Notes under the pieces: model-generated
The model's database searches: none
Told to the model about the DNA's origin: nothing
What the model saw: the letters and a program-made list of their open reading frames with translations, nothing else
Translations under genes and position numbers: made by a program
NCBI GenBank assembly: GCA_035286595.1
Contig: DATEDA010000094.1
Span: forward strand, 1 to 8,492
Direction of reading: 5' to 3'
Source: DATEDA01 sp035286595
GTDB lineage: Bacteria; Pseudomonadota; Gammaproteobacteria; Burkholderiales; SG8-39
DNA: 8,492 nt
Shown here: in pieces, positions 1 through 5,673 of the stretch
Layout: every line of letters starts with the position of its first letter
Numbering within the stretch: position 1 is the first letter of the stretch

Positions 1-78
1 GCCCGAGGATGAGCAGCCGGCGGCCAAGGCGAGCAGCGCCACGGCGGCGACGGCGCGGGTCGGCTTCGAAATCGGCAT
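1..78 (-). CDS. Lipoprotein, N-terminal fragment (gene runs off the left edge)
   Basis: Reading the minus strand from an ATG at 78-76 gives 26 uninterrupted codons to the window edge. They encode a classic lipoprotein signal peptide: a short basic N-region (Lys5, Arg8), a hydrophobic core of Ala, Val and Leu at residues 9-20, and a lipobox LAAGC ending at Cys22, followed by Ser-Ser-Ser-Gly. Signal peptidase II would cut before Cys22 and the mature protein would be lipid-anchored to a membrane. A GGAG about 10 nt upstream of the ATG is a plausible ribosome binding site. The gene lies on the same strand as the glycosyltransferase, 88 bp downstream of it, and could be co-transcribed or have its own promoter. 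Function cannot be inferred because the mature domain is outside the window. The plus-strand frame over the same bases is Arg-rich and looks like a shadow. Confidence 0.7.
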   Translation of the reverse strand, partial: MPISKPTRAVAAVALLALAAGCSSSG

Positions 79-166
79 GTTCGGCGGGCTCCGTCGGGAT
101 GTCCGGTATTCTCGCCGAGCGTCCGCCGGTGCGCCAACCGAACGGCGAGGGGCTGCTCGACCGGGT

Positions 167-1474
167 CTACGTCATCGATCGCGGTGCGGTAGCGGAGCGC
201 GATCCTGCGGCAAGCGGCTGAGCGCACGCGATCAGCTCCTCCGCCGCGCGCCCCGCCCCGTCCACTCCGGTCAGCGCCGCCGCCACCGCGCGCGCTCCGC
301 GCGCGTACGAAGGCCGGTCGAGCAAGGCTGCGAGCTCGGAGGCGAGCCGCCGCGCAGTCACCTTCCTGAACGGCAGCACGCGCGCCAAGCCGAGCGCGGC
401 GGCGCGCCGCGCATTGTCCGGCTGGTCGAAGGCGACCGGCACGATCAGCTGCGGACGGCCCGCCCGGAGCGCCTGGGCGAGCGTCCCGATCCCGGCCTGG
501 TGAACGACCGCCGCCGCGCGCGGAAACGCGCTGGAGTAGGGAAGGTAGGGGAACGCGCGCACGCCATCGGGCAATCCCGCCGGGGTGACGGGACCGGTCA
601 CCAGGATGGCGCGTCGTCCCAGCTCCCGCGCGGCTGCGGCGGCCTTGTCCCAGAAATCGCCTGCGATCCAGACCGCCGACGAGCCGAGCGCGAACACGAT
701 CGGCGGCTCGCCCTCGCCGAGGAAGTGCTCCAGGTCGTTGCGGATGTCCGCGTGCGGTGCCGCGCCGTCGTAGATCGGGGCGCCGCAGACGCGGACGTTG
801 ACCGGCCAGTCCGGCTGGGGCGCGGCGAGCTGCGGATCGAACAGGGCCAGGTTGAGGAGCGGCGAGAACTGCCCCTCGAACATCGCCGGCCGCTTCGGCG
901 GCGGCAGCCCGAGCTCGCGGCGGAAATCGCGCAGCGGCGCCTCCCACGACCGGACGGTGAGCCTGAGCAGCTTGAACAGCAACCCGTATGGCGCGGGGCC
1001 CAGGGCGCGCAGCTTCCGGAGCCACGGCGCGCCGGCGATGACCGGCGGGTCGTAGGACGACATGAAGGTCAGCGGCGACAACGCGGTCGCGGCCCAAGGC
1101 AACCCCCGAAGCTCGGCAACCAGCGGCAGCGTCACGGTCAGCGGGTGGGAGATCAGCAGATCCGCTCCGTCCACTGCCCGCGAAAGATCCGCGTACGCGG
1201 GCCGGAGGTGCGGCATGACGAACTCGCGGATCAGGCGCTCCGGCCCGCGACGGGTGTCGAAGAGCCGCGTCACCAGGTCCTGGTAGTCGCCGATGTCGGA
1301 GGCGCGCGGGCGGACGGGTGCGAACTCGACGCCGGCCGCTTCGACCGGTGCGCGATGGTCTTCGGCGGCGGCGATCACCGCCTGGTGCCCGCGCTGGATC
1401 AGCGCGCGGGCAACGGCAAGATAGGGATGAAGATCACCCAGGGAGCCGGCAGTGGCGAAAAGAAAGCGGCTCAA
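167..1474 (-). CDS. GT1-family glycosyltransferase (RhlB/MGT-like)
   Basis: A 435-residue protein with the two-Rossmann-fold (GT-B) layout of UDP/TDP-sugar glycosyltransferases. The N-terminus (residues 4-20, FLFATAGSLGDLHPYLA) is the usual acceptor-domain opening with the GSxGD motif. The C-terminal donor-binding box runs from about residue 325 (HQAGIGT) through ALRAGRPQLIVPVAFDQPDN (335-354). Its His325 and the Asp350-Gln351 pair are expected to contact the nucleotide sugar. The box resembles RhlB rhamnosyltransferase and sterol or macrolide glycosyltransferases more than peptidoglycan or LPS enzymes. The start is TTG at 1474-1472: an in-frame TGA lies 10 codons upstream and the conserved N-terminal motif begins three residues in. 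The protein looks soluble, with no clear membrane segment. It is the last gene of the minus-strand run, 58 bp after the dehydrogenase-like gene. Acceptor and sugar are unknown; a small hydrophobic or aromatic acceptor is only a guess from the neighbours. Confidence 0.85.
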   Translation of the reverse strand: MSRFLFATAGSLGDLHPYLAVARALIQRGHQAVIAAAEDHRAPVEAAGVEFAPVRPRASDIGDYQDLVTRLFDTRRGPERLIREFVMPHLRPAYADLSRAVDGADLLISHPLTVTLPLVAELRGLPWAATALSPLTFMSSYDPPVIAGAPWLRKLRALGPAPYGLLFKLLRLTVRSWEAPLRDFRRELGLPPPKRPAMFEGQFSPLLNLALFDPQLAAPQPDWPVNVRVCGAPIYDGAAPHADIRNDLEHFLGEGEPPIVFALGSSAVWIAGDFWDKAAAAARELGRRAILVTGPVTPAGLPDGVRAFPYLPYSSAFPRAAAVVHQAGIGTLAQALRAGRPQLIVPVAFDQPDNARRAAALGLARVLPFRKVTARRLASELAALLDRPSYARGARAVAAALTGVDGAGRAAEELIACAQPLAAGSRSATAPRSMT

Positions 1475-1532
1475 CCGGTTGTGCCCGCAGAAGCTTTCAG
1501 CTCACGGTAACGATTCGTCCCGACCGTGCCGA

Positions 1533-2363
1533 CTACGCCCGACTCGAGATCTCCATCACGGCCCGCTCGTCGGGAAAGGGAATCCCCAGGAACTCGAGGT
1601 ACATCGGAATCTGCGCGTCCAGCATGTGCTGGCCGTGGTGCACGCGCATCCCCCGCACTTGCGCCGCCTGGAGGAGCCGGGTCTCCCGCGGCTTCATGAT
1701 GATGTCGCAGACCACCGTCTTCTCTGAAAGAACGGACGGGTCGAAGGGCATCGGGTCGTCCGGCCCGAGCCCGCAGGGCGTCGCGTTGATCGCGAAGTCG
1801 ACCCGGTCGGGCGGCCCGTGAACGATCTGGAGCGGCGTCTTCGGGTAGTAGCGACCGAGCCGTTCGTGGATCGCCGCGGCGCGCTCCTTGTTCAGCTCGG
1901 TCAGGTAGAGACGGGCCACGCCCGCTTCCGCCAGCGCGGCGGCGATCGCGGAGCCCCCGCCGCCGACGCCCACGAGCCAGGCCGTGGCGCCTTTGACCGC
2001 ATAGCCGCAAAGCTCGAGCCCGCGCACGAACCCGGCGCCGTCCACGATGTCGCCGAGCAGCTTGCCGTCCGGATCGAGACGGACCAGGTTGACGCTGCCC
2101 GACGCTTGCGCGCGCGGCGTCAACCGGTCGAGCATGGCCCCGACCGCCGGCTTGTACGGGATCGCGACCGTGATGCCGCGAAAGTTCCGGATCGTGCGCA
2201 GGCCCTGGAGGACGGCGGCGAGGCCTTCCGGCCCGACGTGCATCGGCACCCAAACGGCGTTCACGCCCAGCGCCGCAAACACCGCCTCCATGACCTCCGG
2301 GAGGCGCACCTGCGCGACCGGGTCGCCCGGGGTCGCGAAGATCAGGGTGTTGCCGTCGATCAT
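1533..2363 (-). CDS. Shikimate/quinate dehydrogenase-like protein (AroE superfamily, divergent)
   Basis: A 276-residue protein with the AroE two-domain plan. Known family landmarks that are present: the catalytic Lys71 in TVAIPYK (canonical NVTxPxK), Asn92 in GSVN, the catalytic-pair Asp108 in DIVDGAGF (canonical NTDGxGF), a glycine-rich nucleotide loop at 132-137, INATPCGLG at 192-200, and Gln251 in GQHMLDAQ. The substrate-carboxylate motif SxS at the N-terminus is replaced by Gln18-Val19-Arg20 (PVAQVRLP), as in some AroE paralogue groups rather than biosynthetic AroE. After the second Rossmann strand there is Glu156 (LTELNKER) where NADP-dependent AroE has NRT, which suggests NAD preference. 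Family reaction: oxidation of shikimate or quinate at C3, or the reverse reduction. The ATG at 2363 is the only good start before an in-frame stop, and it lies 39 bp after the cupin gene. Substrate assignment is uncertain. Confidence 0.85.
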   Translation of the reverse strand: MIDGNTLIFATPGDPVAQVRLPEVMEAVFAALGVNAVWVPMHVGPEGLAAVLQGLRTIRNFRGITVAIPYKPAVGAMLDRLTPRAQASGSVNLVRLDPDGKLLGDIVDGAGFVRGLELCGYAVKGATAWLVGVGGGGSAIAAALAEAGVARLYLTELNKERAAAIHERLGRYYPKTPLQIVHGPPDRVDFAINATPCGLGPDDPMPFDPSVLSEKTVVCDIIMKPRETRLLQAAQVRGMRVHHGQHMLDAQIPMYLEFLGIPFPDERAVMEISSRA

Positions 2364-2402
2364 CGCCTCGCCGTTGCCGAGGACCGCGCTCGCGTCACTG
2401 CT

Positions 2403-2960
2403 TCACCTTTCTTCTCGGCGGTTGCGCTGCAGGGCGGCCGGCTCCTGCGCATCGACGAAAACCATTGCGAGGCGGCACGGTACGGCTCCGCGGTTGAACC
2501 ACGCGTGGTTCGTCCCCTGCTGGATGACGACGTCGCCCGCCTGCAGGCGGACTTCCGACTCGTCGAGCATCAGGTGGACTTCGCCCTCGAGCACGACGAC
2601 GTAGTCGATCGTCCGCGTACGATGGATGTGCGGGTGGCGCGGCGGGTGCCCGGGCGCCACGTCGTCACCGATGCCGAAATCGCGCAGCACGGTCGCGTGA
2701 TCGAGCATCCGACCGCCGTCCGGCGGGAACTCGGCGACGCGGAAGATCGTCCCGCCGCGCGGCGGCGGCACGCCTATCGCGCGCGCGGCGCGATCCTCGG
2801 ACCGCGACACGTCCGCCGGCGCCTCGTCGGTCACCCACAGCAGCGTCGAGGCGTTGCCCGCCTCGCGCTGCCTGACGTTCGGCGCCGGCCCGTCGAAGAG
2901 GACCGCCGAGCGGCCGTCCGGTCGGTGCCCGGTGACGATGCGCCTGACCGGACGCGCCAT
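2403..2960 (-). CDS. Cupin-domain protein, about 185 aa
   Basis: A small single-domain cupin. Residues 1-30 form a conserved lead-in (RRIVTGHRPDGR then DGPAPNV) seen in a widespread family of cupins of this length. The barrel lies at about 105-172. Motif 1 is HIH at 111-113 followed by TIDYVVVLEGE; the usual third ligand Glu is replaced by Asp119, which keeps the six-residue spacing to Gly126. Motif 2 is GDVVIQQGTNHAWFN (142-156), with His152 as metal ligand and Asn156, and Gln in place of the usual Pro. A divalent metal site with His111, His113, Asp119 and His152 is plausible. No signal peptide is visible, so it is cytoplasmic. An AAGAGG lies 10 nt before the ATG. Cupins of this kind often sit in catabolic clusters, but the reaction is unknown; it may be an isomerase, decarboxylase, dioxygenase or non-enzymatic binding protein. 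Confidence 0.85.
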   Translation of the reverse strand: MARPVRRIVTGHRPDGRSAVLFDGPAPNVRQREAGNASTLLWVTDEAPADVSRSEDRAARAIGVPPPRGGTIFRVAEFPPDGGRMLDHATVLRDFGIGDDVAPGHPPRHPHIHRTRTIDYVVVLEGEVHLMLDESEVRLQAGDVVIQQGTNHAWFNRGAVPCRLAMVFVDAQEPAALQRNRREER

Positions 2961-2967
2961 TGCCTGG

Positions 2968-3105
2968 CTACCTCTTCTTCAGCGGCGGCAGCGTCTCCAC
3001 CACTACCTGCTGCTGTTGATGACGACCTTGCGCCCGACGAGGCCGCCGGCAGGGTCCGGCACGCGACCCAGGAGTGGGTCCGTCAAGTACGTAGATCGGG
3101 TTCAT
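2968..3105 (-). CDS. Small ORF or gene remnant between the EthD-like and cupin genes
   Basis: A 45-codon minus-strand frame starts with an ATG that overlaps the TGA of the EthD-like gene (ATGA) and ends with TAG 7 nt before the cupin ATG, so it would fit a translationally coupled operon exactly. It begins MNPIYVLDGP, which resembles the start of type II dehydroquinate dehydratases (xPIYVLNGPNLNLLG), then becomes Arg- and Gln-rich and unlike any family I know. Another frame of the same DNA, the one in phase with the EthD-like gene and running past its stop to a TAG at 3005-3003, has much more GC-rich third positions and reads DPLLGRVPDPAGGLVGRK. This switch of best frame suggests a frameshifted or internally deleted gene remnant rather than an intact peptide gene. 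Both readings are inference; neither is certain. Confidence 0.3.
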   Translation of the reverse strand: MNPIYVLDGPTPGSRAGPCRRPRRAQGRHQQQQVVVETLPPLKKR

Positions 3106-3758
3106 CCCGGCAGGTCCTTGGAAGTCATCGAGTACGCGAGGCGATAGAGCCCCTCGACCGCGTCGGGTAGCGCGAGCTCGTCGCGGGCGACGGCCCTCAC
3201 GGCATCGACATCGTACCCGCAGACCAGCAGTGCCCGGTCTGCGCGCGCGTCGCTCCCCCGGATCCTCTGCTCCGTCGTCTGCGGCGTCGAGGCCGCGGGC
3301 TGGCTCTCGAGGAGGTGGGCGCCGCTGAGGCCCCTGCGCCCGGGCAATCCCGGCAGCACCTCGGAGGAGAGCCGCTTCAAGAGTGCCCTGCCGCCGCGCG
3401 GCGGCGGCGAAAAGCGGATCGTCGCCAGGGCCTGGCCCAGCCCGCCACCGAAGCTCGCGCGCACGCGGCACAGGCTGCGGACCATGTTGCGGTGGTGCGG
3501 CATCATCTTGCGCGACCACGGGCTGGGATCGTTGAGCCGCTCGAGGTAGGGCCCGCTCATGATGGTGGAGAGCCGTGCGGTCTCGTACAGGACGAAATAC
3601 GAAGGCTCGCCCGAGGCCGCGATCCAGCGCGAGCCGCGCAGGAAGCCCGGGATGCCCAGCCGCTCGGGCATGTGCTCGTGCGTGTGCCAGTCCTCCCATT
3701 CCGGGCGCATCTCGGGCGCGATGTCCCACCACATGGCGACGGCGGCGCGGCCCGGCAT
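3102..3758 (-). CDS. Tandem dimeric alpha/beta-barrel protein (EthD/DUF4286-like)
   Basis: A 218-residue protein of unknown function. The N-terminal half (about 8-95) has a ferredoxin-like dimeric alpha/beta-barrel signature: AMWWDIAP, then EWEDWHTHEHMPERLGIPGF (20-39), with His25, His27 and His29 in the helix that lines the cavity in related families. The second half (about 105-210) appears to be a weaker repeat, with a strand at 176-183 and a YSMT strand near the end, so the polypeptide may form a barrel by itself. Related small barrels include EthD and muconolactone isomerase-like proteins, often accessory enzymes in aromatic or polyketide pathways. An in-frame TGA two codons upstream fixes the start at or after the ATG at 3758; a second ATG at 3734 (MWWD) is possible. 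It is the first sizeable gene of the minus-strand run, divergent from the VOC gene. The overlapping minus-strand frame 3885-2968 is Arg/Pro-rich and looks non-coding. Confidence 0.7.
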   Translation of the reverse strand: MPGRAAVAMWWDIAPEMRPEWEDWHTHEHMPERLGIPGFLRGSRWIAASGEPSYFVLYETARLSTIMSGPYLERLNDPSPWSRKMMPHHRNMVRSLCRVRASFGGGLGQALATIRFSPPPRGGRALLKRLSSEVLPGLPGRRGLSGAHLLESQPAASTPQTTEQRIRGSDARADRALLVCGYDVDAVRAVARDELALPDAVEGLYRLAYSMTSKDLPG

Positions 3759-3814
3759 GCCTCAGCCCTTGTAGCGGGGGAGCCTGGGCAGGAACCGGCA
3801 GACGGCCACGGCTC

Positions 3815-3843
3815 TTGGAATTAACGACATTGCAAGTTAAATT
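3815..3843 (+). promoter_or_regulatory. Candidate sigma70 promoter for the VOC-dehydratase operon
   Basis: TTGGAA at 3815-3820 and TAAATT at 3838-3843 are separated by exactly 17 bp; each box matches 4 of 6 consensus positions. The segment is distinctly AT-rich within a very GC-rich window. Transcription would begin near 3850, giving a leader of about 70 nt before the GTG at 3918. The -10 box lies inside the palindrome at 3836-3847. Prediction by eye only. Confidence 0.45.
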
Positions 3844-3847
3844 TAAC
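3836..3847. promoter_or_regulatory. 12-bp perfect palindrome, candidate operator for the divergent genes
   Basis: GTTAAATTTAAC is its own reverse complement. A further TTAAC half-site at 3821-3825 forms an inverted pair with the GTTAA at 3836-3840, with a 10-bp spacer, so three half-sites of one motif lie within 27 bp. The palindrome covers the -10 boxes of both predicted divergent promoters, so a dimeric regulator bound here could block both. No regulator gene lies in the window. The motif does not let me name the regulator family. Confidence 0.45.
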
Positions 3848-3868
3848 AGGATCGCCAATTCATGGCAA
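3840..3868 (-). promoter_or_regulatory. Candidate sigma70 promoter for the EthD-cupin-dehydrogenase-glycosyltransferase run
   Basis: On the minus strand, TTGCCA (3868-3863, 5 of 6 consensus matches) and TAAATT (3845-3840, 4 of 6) are separated by exactly 17 bp. Transcription would start near 3833, about 75 nt before the EthD-like ATG at 3758. Its -10 overlaps that of the opposing promoter by four bases within the palindrome. Prediction by eye only. Confidence 0.5.
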
Positions 3869-3906
3869 CGCGCCGGGGCGGTCACCGCACGGCCCGAAAG
3901 AACTAG

Positions 3907-3912
3907 AAAGGA
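3907..3912 (+). promoter_or_regulatory. Ribosome binding site that favours the GTG start
   Basis: AAAGGA ends 5 nt before the GTG at 3918 but 14 nt before the in-frame ATG at 3927, so spacing favours GTG. The hexamer ACTAGA occurs just before and overlapping the end of this site (3902-3907 and 3912-3917), a short direct repeat with 10-bp period. Confidence 0.5.
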
Positions 3913-3917
3913 CTAGA

Positions 3918-4802
3918 GTGCCGCCCATGACCGCCAAGGAAGCGCTGCCGGAACCGACCAATCCCCTCGGCGTCGACGGCATCGAGTTCATCGAGTACGC
4001 GACCTCGCAGCCCCAGGCGCTCGGCACCGTGCTCCAGACGATGGGGTTCATGCCGGTCGCGCGGCATCGCTCGCGCGAAGTGATGCTCTACCGCCAGGGC
4101 TCGATGAACCTCATCGTCAACGCCCACCCGGACGCGCTCCCCGGGCTCGCCGCCCCGACCGCGGTTCCGGAACTGAAGGCGGTCGCGCTGCGGGTGCGCG
4201 ACGCCGCCTACGCCTGGCGCCGCGCGCAGGAGCTCGGCGCGTGGGAGATGCCCATCCGGGCCTCGGCGATGGAACTGAACATCCCGGGCATTCACGGGGC
4301 GGCCGACACGTTGATCTACTTCGTCGACCGCTACAAGGACTTCTCGATCTACGACGTCGACTTCGTTCCCCTGCCCGGCGTCGCGCCGCGCCCGCCCGCG
4401 CTCGCCGGCCTGCACTATTTCGGCGTGGTCCAGACCATCGGCCCCGACCGGACGGCGGACTGGGTGGACTTCTACCGCACCCTGCTCGACTTCTCGGTGC
4501 TGCCGACCGGGCAGTACTTCGGCATCCTCCCGAAGGGCACGCTGCTCGAGAGCCCGTGCCACAAGTTTTACCTGCAGCTCCTCGAGCCCCCGCCGGCTTC
4601 CGAGGACATCGTCTGGACCGAAGGCCTGCTCCGCATCGGGCTCGGCGCGCCGGACGTGCTCGCCGCTACCCGCGCGCTCAAGAGTCGCGGCGTGGTGTTC
4701 GTGGACCGCGGCGCGGTGCAGACGAGCGAGAAAGGCGCGTTGACCCAGGTCTATCTCGGCGGCGTGACCTTCGAGCTCGTCGTCAGCCATTTGCAGCCGT
4801 GA
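3918..4802 (+). CDS. 4-hydroxyphenylpyruvate dioxygenase-like VOC protein (probably not a true HPPD)
   Basis: A 294-residue protein with two vicinal-oxygen-chelate domains. It opens with the HPPD-type signature NPLGVDGIEFIEYA (15-28), then ARHRSREVMLYRQGSMNLIVN (48-68) as in the HPPD-like half of QuiC1 proteins. The second domain begins at LAGLHYFGVV (162-171). Aligned by eye to HPPD, the iron ligands would be His166 (IDH motif), position 239 and Glu286 (TFELV). Position 239 is Arg in GLLRIGL where HPPD has the conserved QHIAL, so one metal-binding His is missing. The C-terminal GFGxGNFKALF tail of true HPPD is also absent, and the protein is some 60 residues shorter than typical bacterial HPPD. 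This argues against homogentisate synthesis. It is the first gene of a two-gene unit, and its TGA overlaps the GTG of the TIM-barrel gene by 4 bp. In pseudomonad QuiC1 the same two modules form one chain, so a subunit or regulatory role beside the dehydratase is the best guess. Confidence 0.85.
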   Translation: MPPMTAKEALPEPTNPLGVDGIEFIEYATSQPQALGTVLQTMGFMPVARHRSREVMLYRQGSMNLIVNAHPDALPGLAAPTAVPELKAVALRVRDAAYAWRRAQELGAWEMPIRASAMELNIPGIHGAADTLIYFVDRYKDFSIYDVDFVPLPGVAPRPPALAGLHYFGVVQTIGPDRTADWVDFYRTLLDFSVLPTGQYFGILPKGTLLESPCHKFYLQLLEPPPASEDIVWTEGLLRIGLGAPDVLAATRALKSRGVVFVDRGAVQTSEKGALTQVYLGGVTFELVVSHLQP

Positions 4803-5671
4803 ATCTCGATCACTTCGGGATGGACACTATCACGCTCGCCGGGGCGCTGGAGGGGAAGCTCCGCGCGGTGCGCGACGCGGGCTTCGCCCAGGTCATGCTC
4901 TCGGCGCGCGACGTCGTCGGGCACCCCGACGGCGAAGCCGCCGCAGTCGCGGCCGTACGCGAGAGCGGCCTGCGCGTCACCGGATTCCAGGTGCTGCGGG
5001 ACTTCGAGGGGCTGGCGGGCCACCTGCACGCCTACAAGGTCGACGTCGCCAAGGCCATGCTCGGGATGTGCCGCGACCTGGGCTCGGAGCTCCTTCTCGT
5101 GTGCTCGTCGACCCTGACCCACGGCAGCGGCGACCCGGAGCTCGTCGTGCGCGACCTGCGCAAGCTCGCGATGCTGGCGGTGCCCCTCGGCATCCGCATC
5201 GCCTATGAGGCGCTGTCGTGGGGGAAGCACGTCAACGAGTACCCGCAGGCCTGGGACCTCGTGGAGCGCGCCGATCGCGCCAATCTCGGCCTCGCGCTCG
5301 ACTCGTTCCACGCGCTGGCCACCGGCGCCGCGCTCGACGGCCTCGAGGGGCTCGACCCCGCCAAGGTCTTTCTCGTCCAGCTCGCGGACTTCATGTGGCA
5401 GGAGATCCGCTCGCCCGAGGAGCGCATCAACACCGCGCGGCACTTCCGGGTGTTCCCCGGCGAGGGCGTGCACGGCGTGGAGGTCGCGGCGCTCGTCCGG
5501 CGGCTCGACGAAATGGGCTACCGCGGCGACTACAGCTTCGAGGTGTTCAACGACGACTACGTCCAGCTGCCGCTGCCGGTCGTGGCGCGGCGTGCACGGC
5601 AGTCGGTCAAGTGGCTCACGGACCAGGTGTCGCGCCGCAGCCTGCCGATCCGGCGCGCCGCCAAGCGCTAG
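4799..5671 (+). CDS. 3-dehydroshikimate dehydratase, QuiC1-type TIM barrel (sugar phosphate isomerase/epimerase fold)
   Basis: A 290-residue xylose isomerase-like TIM barrel. Family members convert 3-dehydroshikimate to protocatechuate with a divalent metal. Characteristic segments: VTGFQVLRDFEG (60-71), ELLLVCSST (97-105), RIAYEALSWGKHVNEY (133-148), LALDSFHALA (165-174), FLVQLAD (191-197), ARHFRVFPGEG (213-223) and YSFEVFND (245-252). The four expected metal ligands are Glu137, Asp168, Gln194 and Glu248, with His171 also kept, so the active site looks intact. The GTG at 4799 overlaps the previous stop (GTGA). It is preferred over the next ATG at 4820 because the overlap is typical of coupled genes and the first residues fit the strand-1 lead-in. 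The gene matches only the N-terminal half of QuiC1; the C-terminal HPPD-like half corresponds to the preceding separate gene. It ends 2 bp from the convergent aroQ-like gene. A sugar isomerase of unknown substrate is the alternative. Confidence 0.87.
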   Translation: MNLDHFGMDTITLAGALEGKLRAVRDAGFAQVMLSARDVVGHPDGEAAAVAAVRESGLRVTGFQVLRDFEGLAGHLHAYKVDVAKAMLGMCRDLGSELLLVCSSTLTHGSGDPELVVRDLRKLAMLAVPLGIRIAYEALSWGKHVNEYPQAWDLVERADRANLGLALDSFHALATGAALDGLEGLDPAKVFLVQLADFMWQEIRSPEERINTARHFRVFPGEGVHGVEVAALVRRLDEMGYRGDYSFEVFNDDYVQLPLPVVARRARQSVKWLTDQVSRRSLPIRRAAKR

Positions 5672-5673
5672 GC

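Noticed and set aside
79..166. Promoter for the lipoprotein gene (TTGGCG and a GAGAAT-like box on the minus strand)
   Set aside because: Spacing is about 19-20 bp and the -10 match is poor; not convincing in GC-rich DNA.
77..1510. Long plus-strand open frame over the glycosyltransferase gene
   Set aside because: Arg/Gly/Asp-rich translation with no family motif; it is the antisense of a gene with clear GT1 motifs. Long spurious frames are expected at this GC content.
1818..3170. Long plus-strand open frame across the dehydrogenase-like and cupin genes
   Set aside because: Arg-, His- and Asp-rich with no recognisable domain, and it spans two well-supported opposite-strand genes and the gap between them.
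2968..3885. 305-codon minus-strand frame overlapping the EthD-like gene
   Set aside because: Arg/Pro-rich in the overlap, while the competing frame has barrel motifs and normal composition. Only its last 45 codons, outside the EthD-like gene, were kept as a separate possibility.
3903..4790. Minus-strand frame opposite the VOC gene
   Set aside because: His-, Arg- and Glu-rich shadow; the plus strand has unmistakable HPPD-like motifs.
4241..4798. Upstream extension of the TIM-barrel gene inside the VOC gene
   Set aside because: The extra 186 codons are Arg/Pro-rich and overlap a real gene; barrel homology begins just after the GTG at 4799.
4020..4802. True 4-hydroxyphenylpyruvate dioxygenase in tyrosine breakdown
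   Set aside because: One iron-ligand His is replaced by Arg, the C-terminal GFGxGNF tail is absent, and the neighbours are shikimate-type genes rather than homgentisate-pathway genes.
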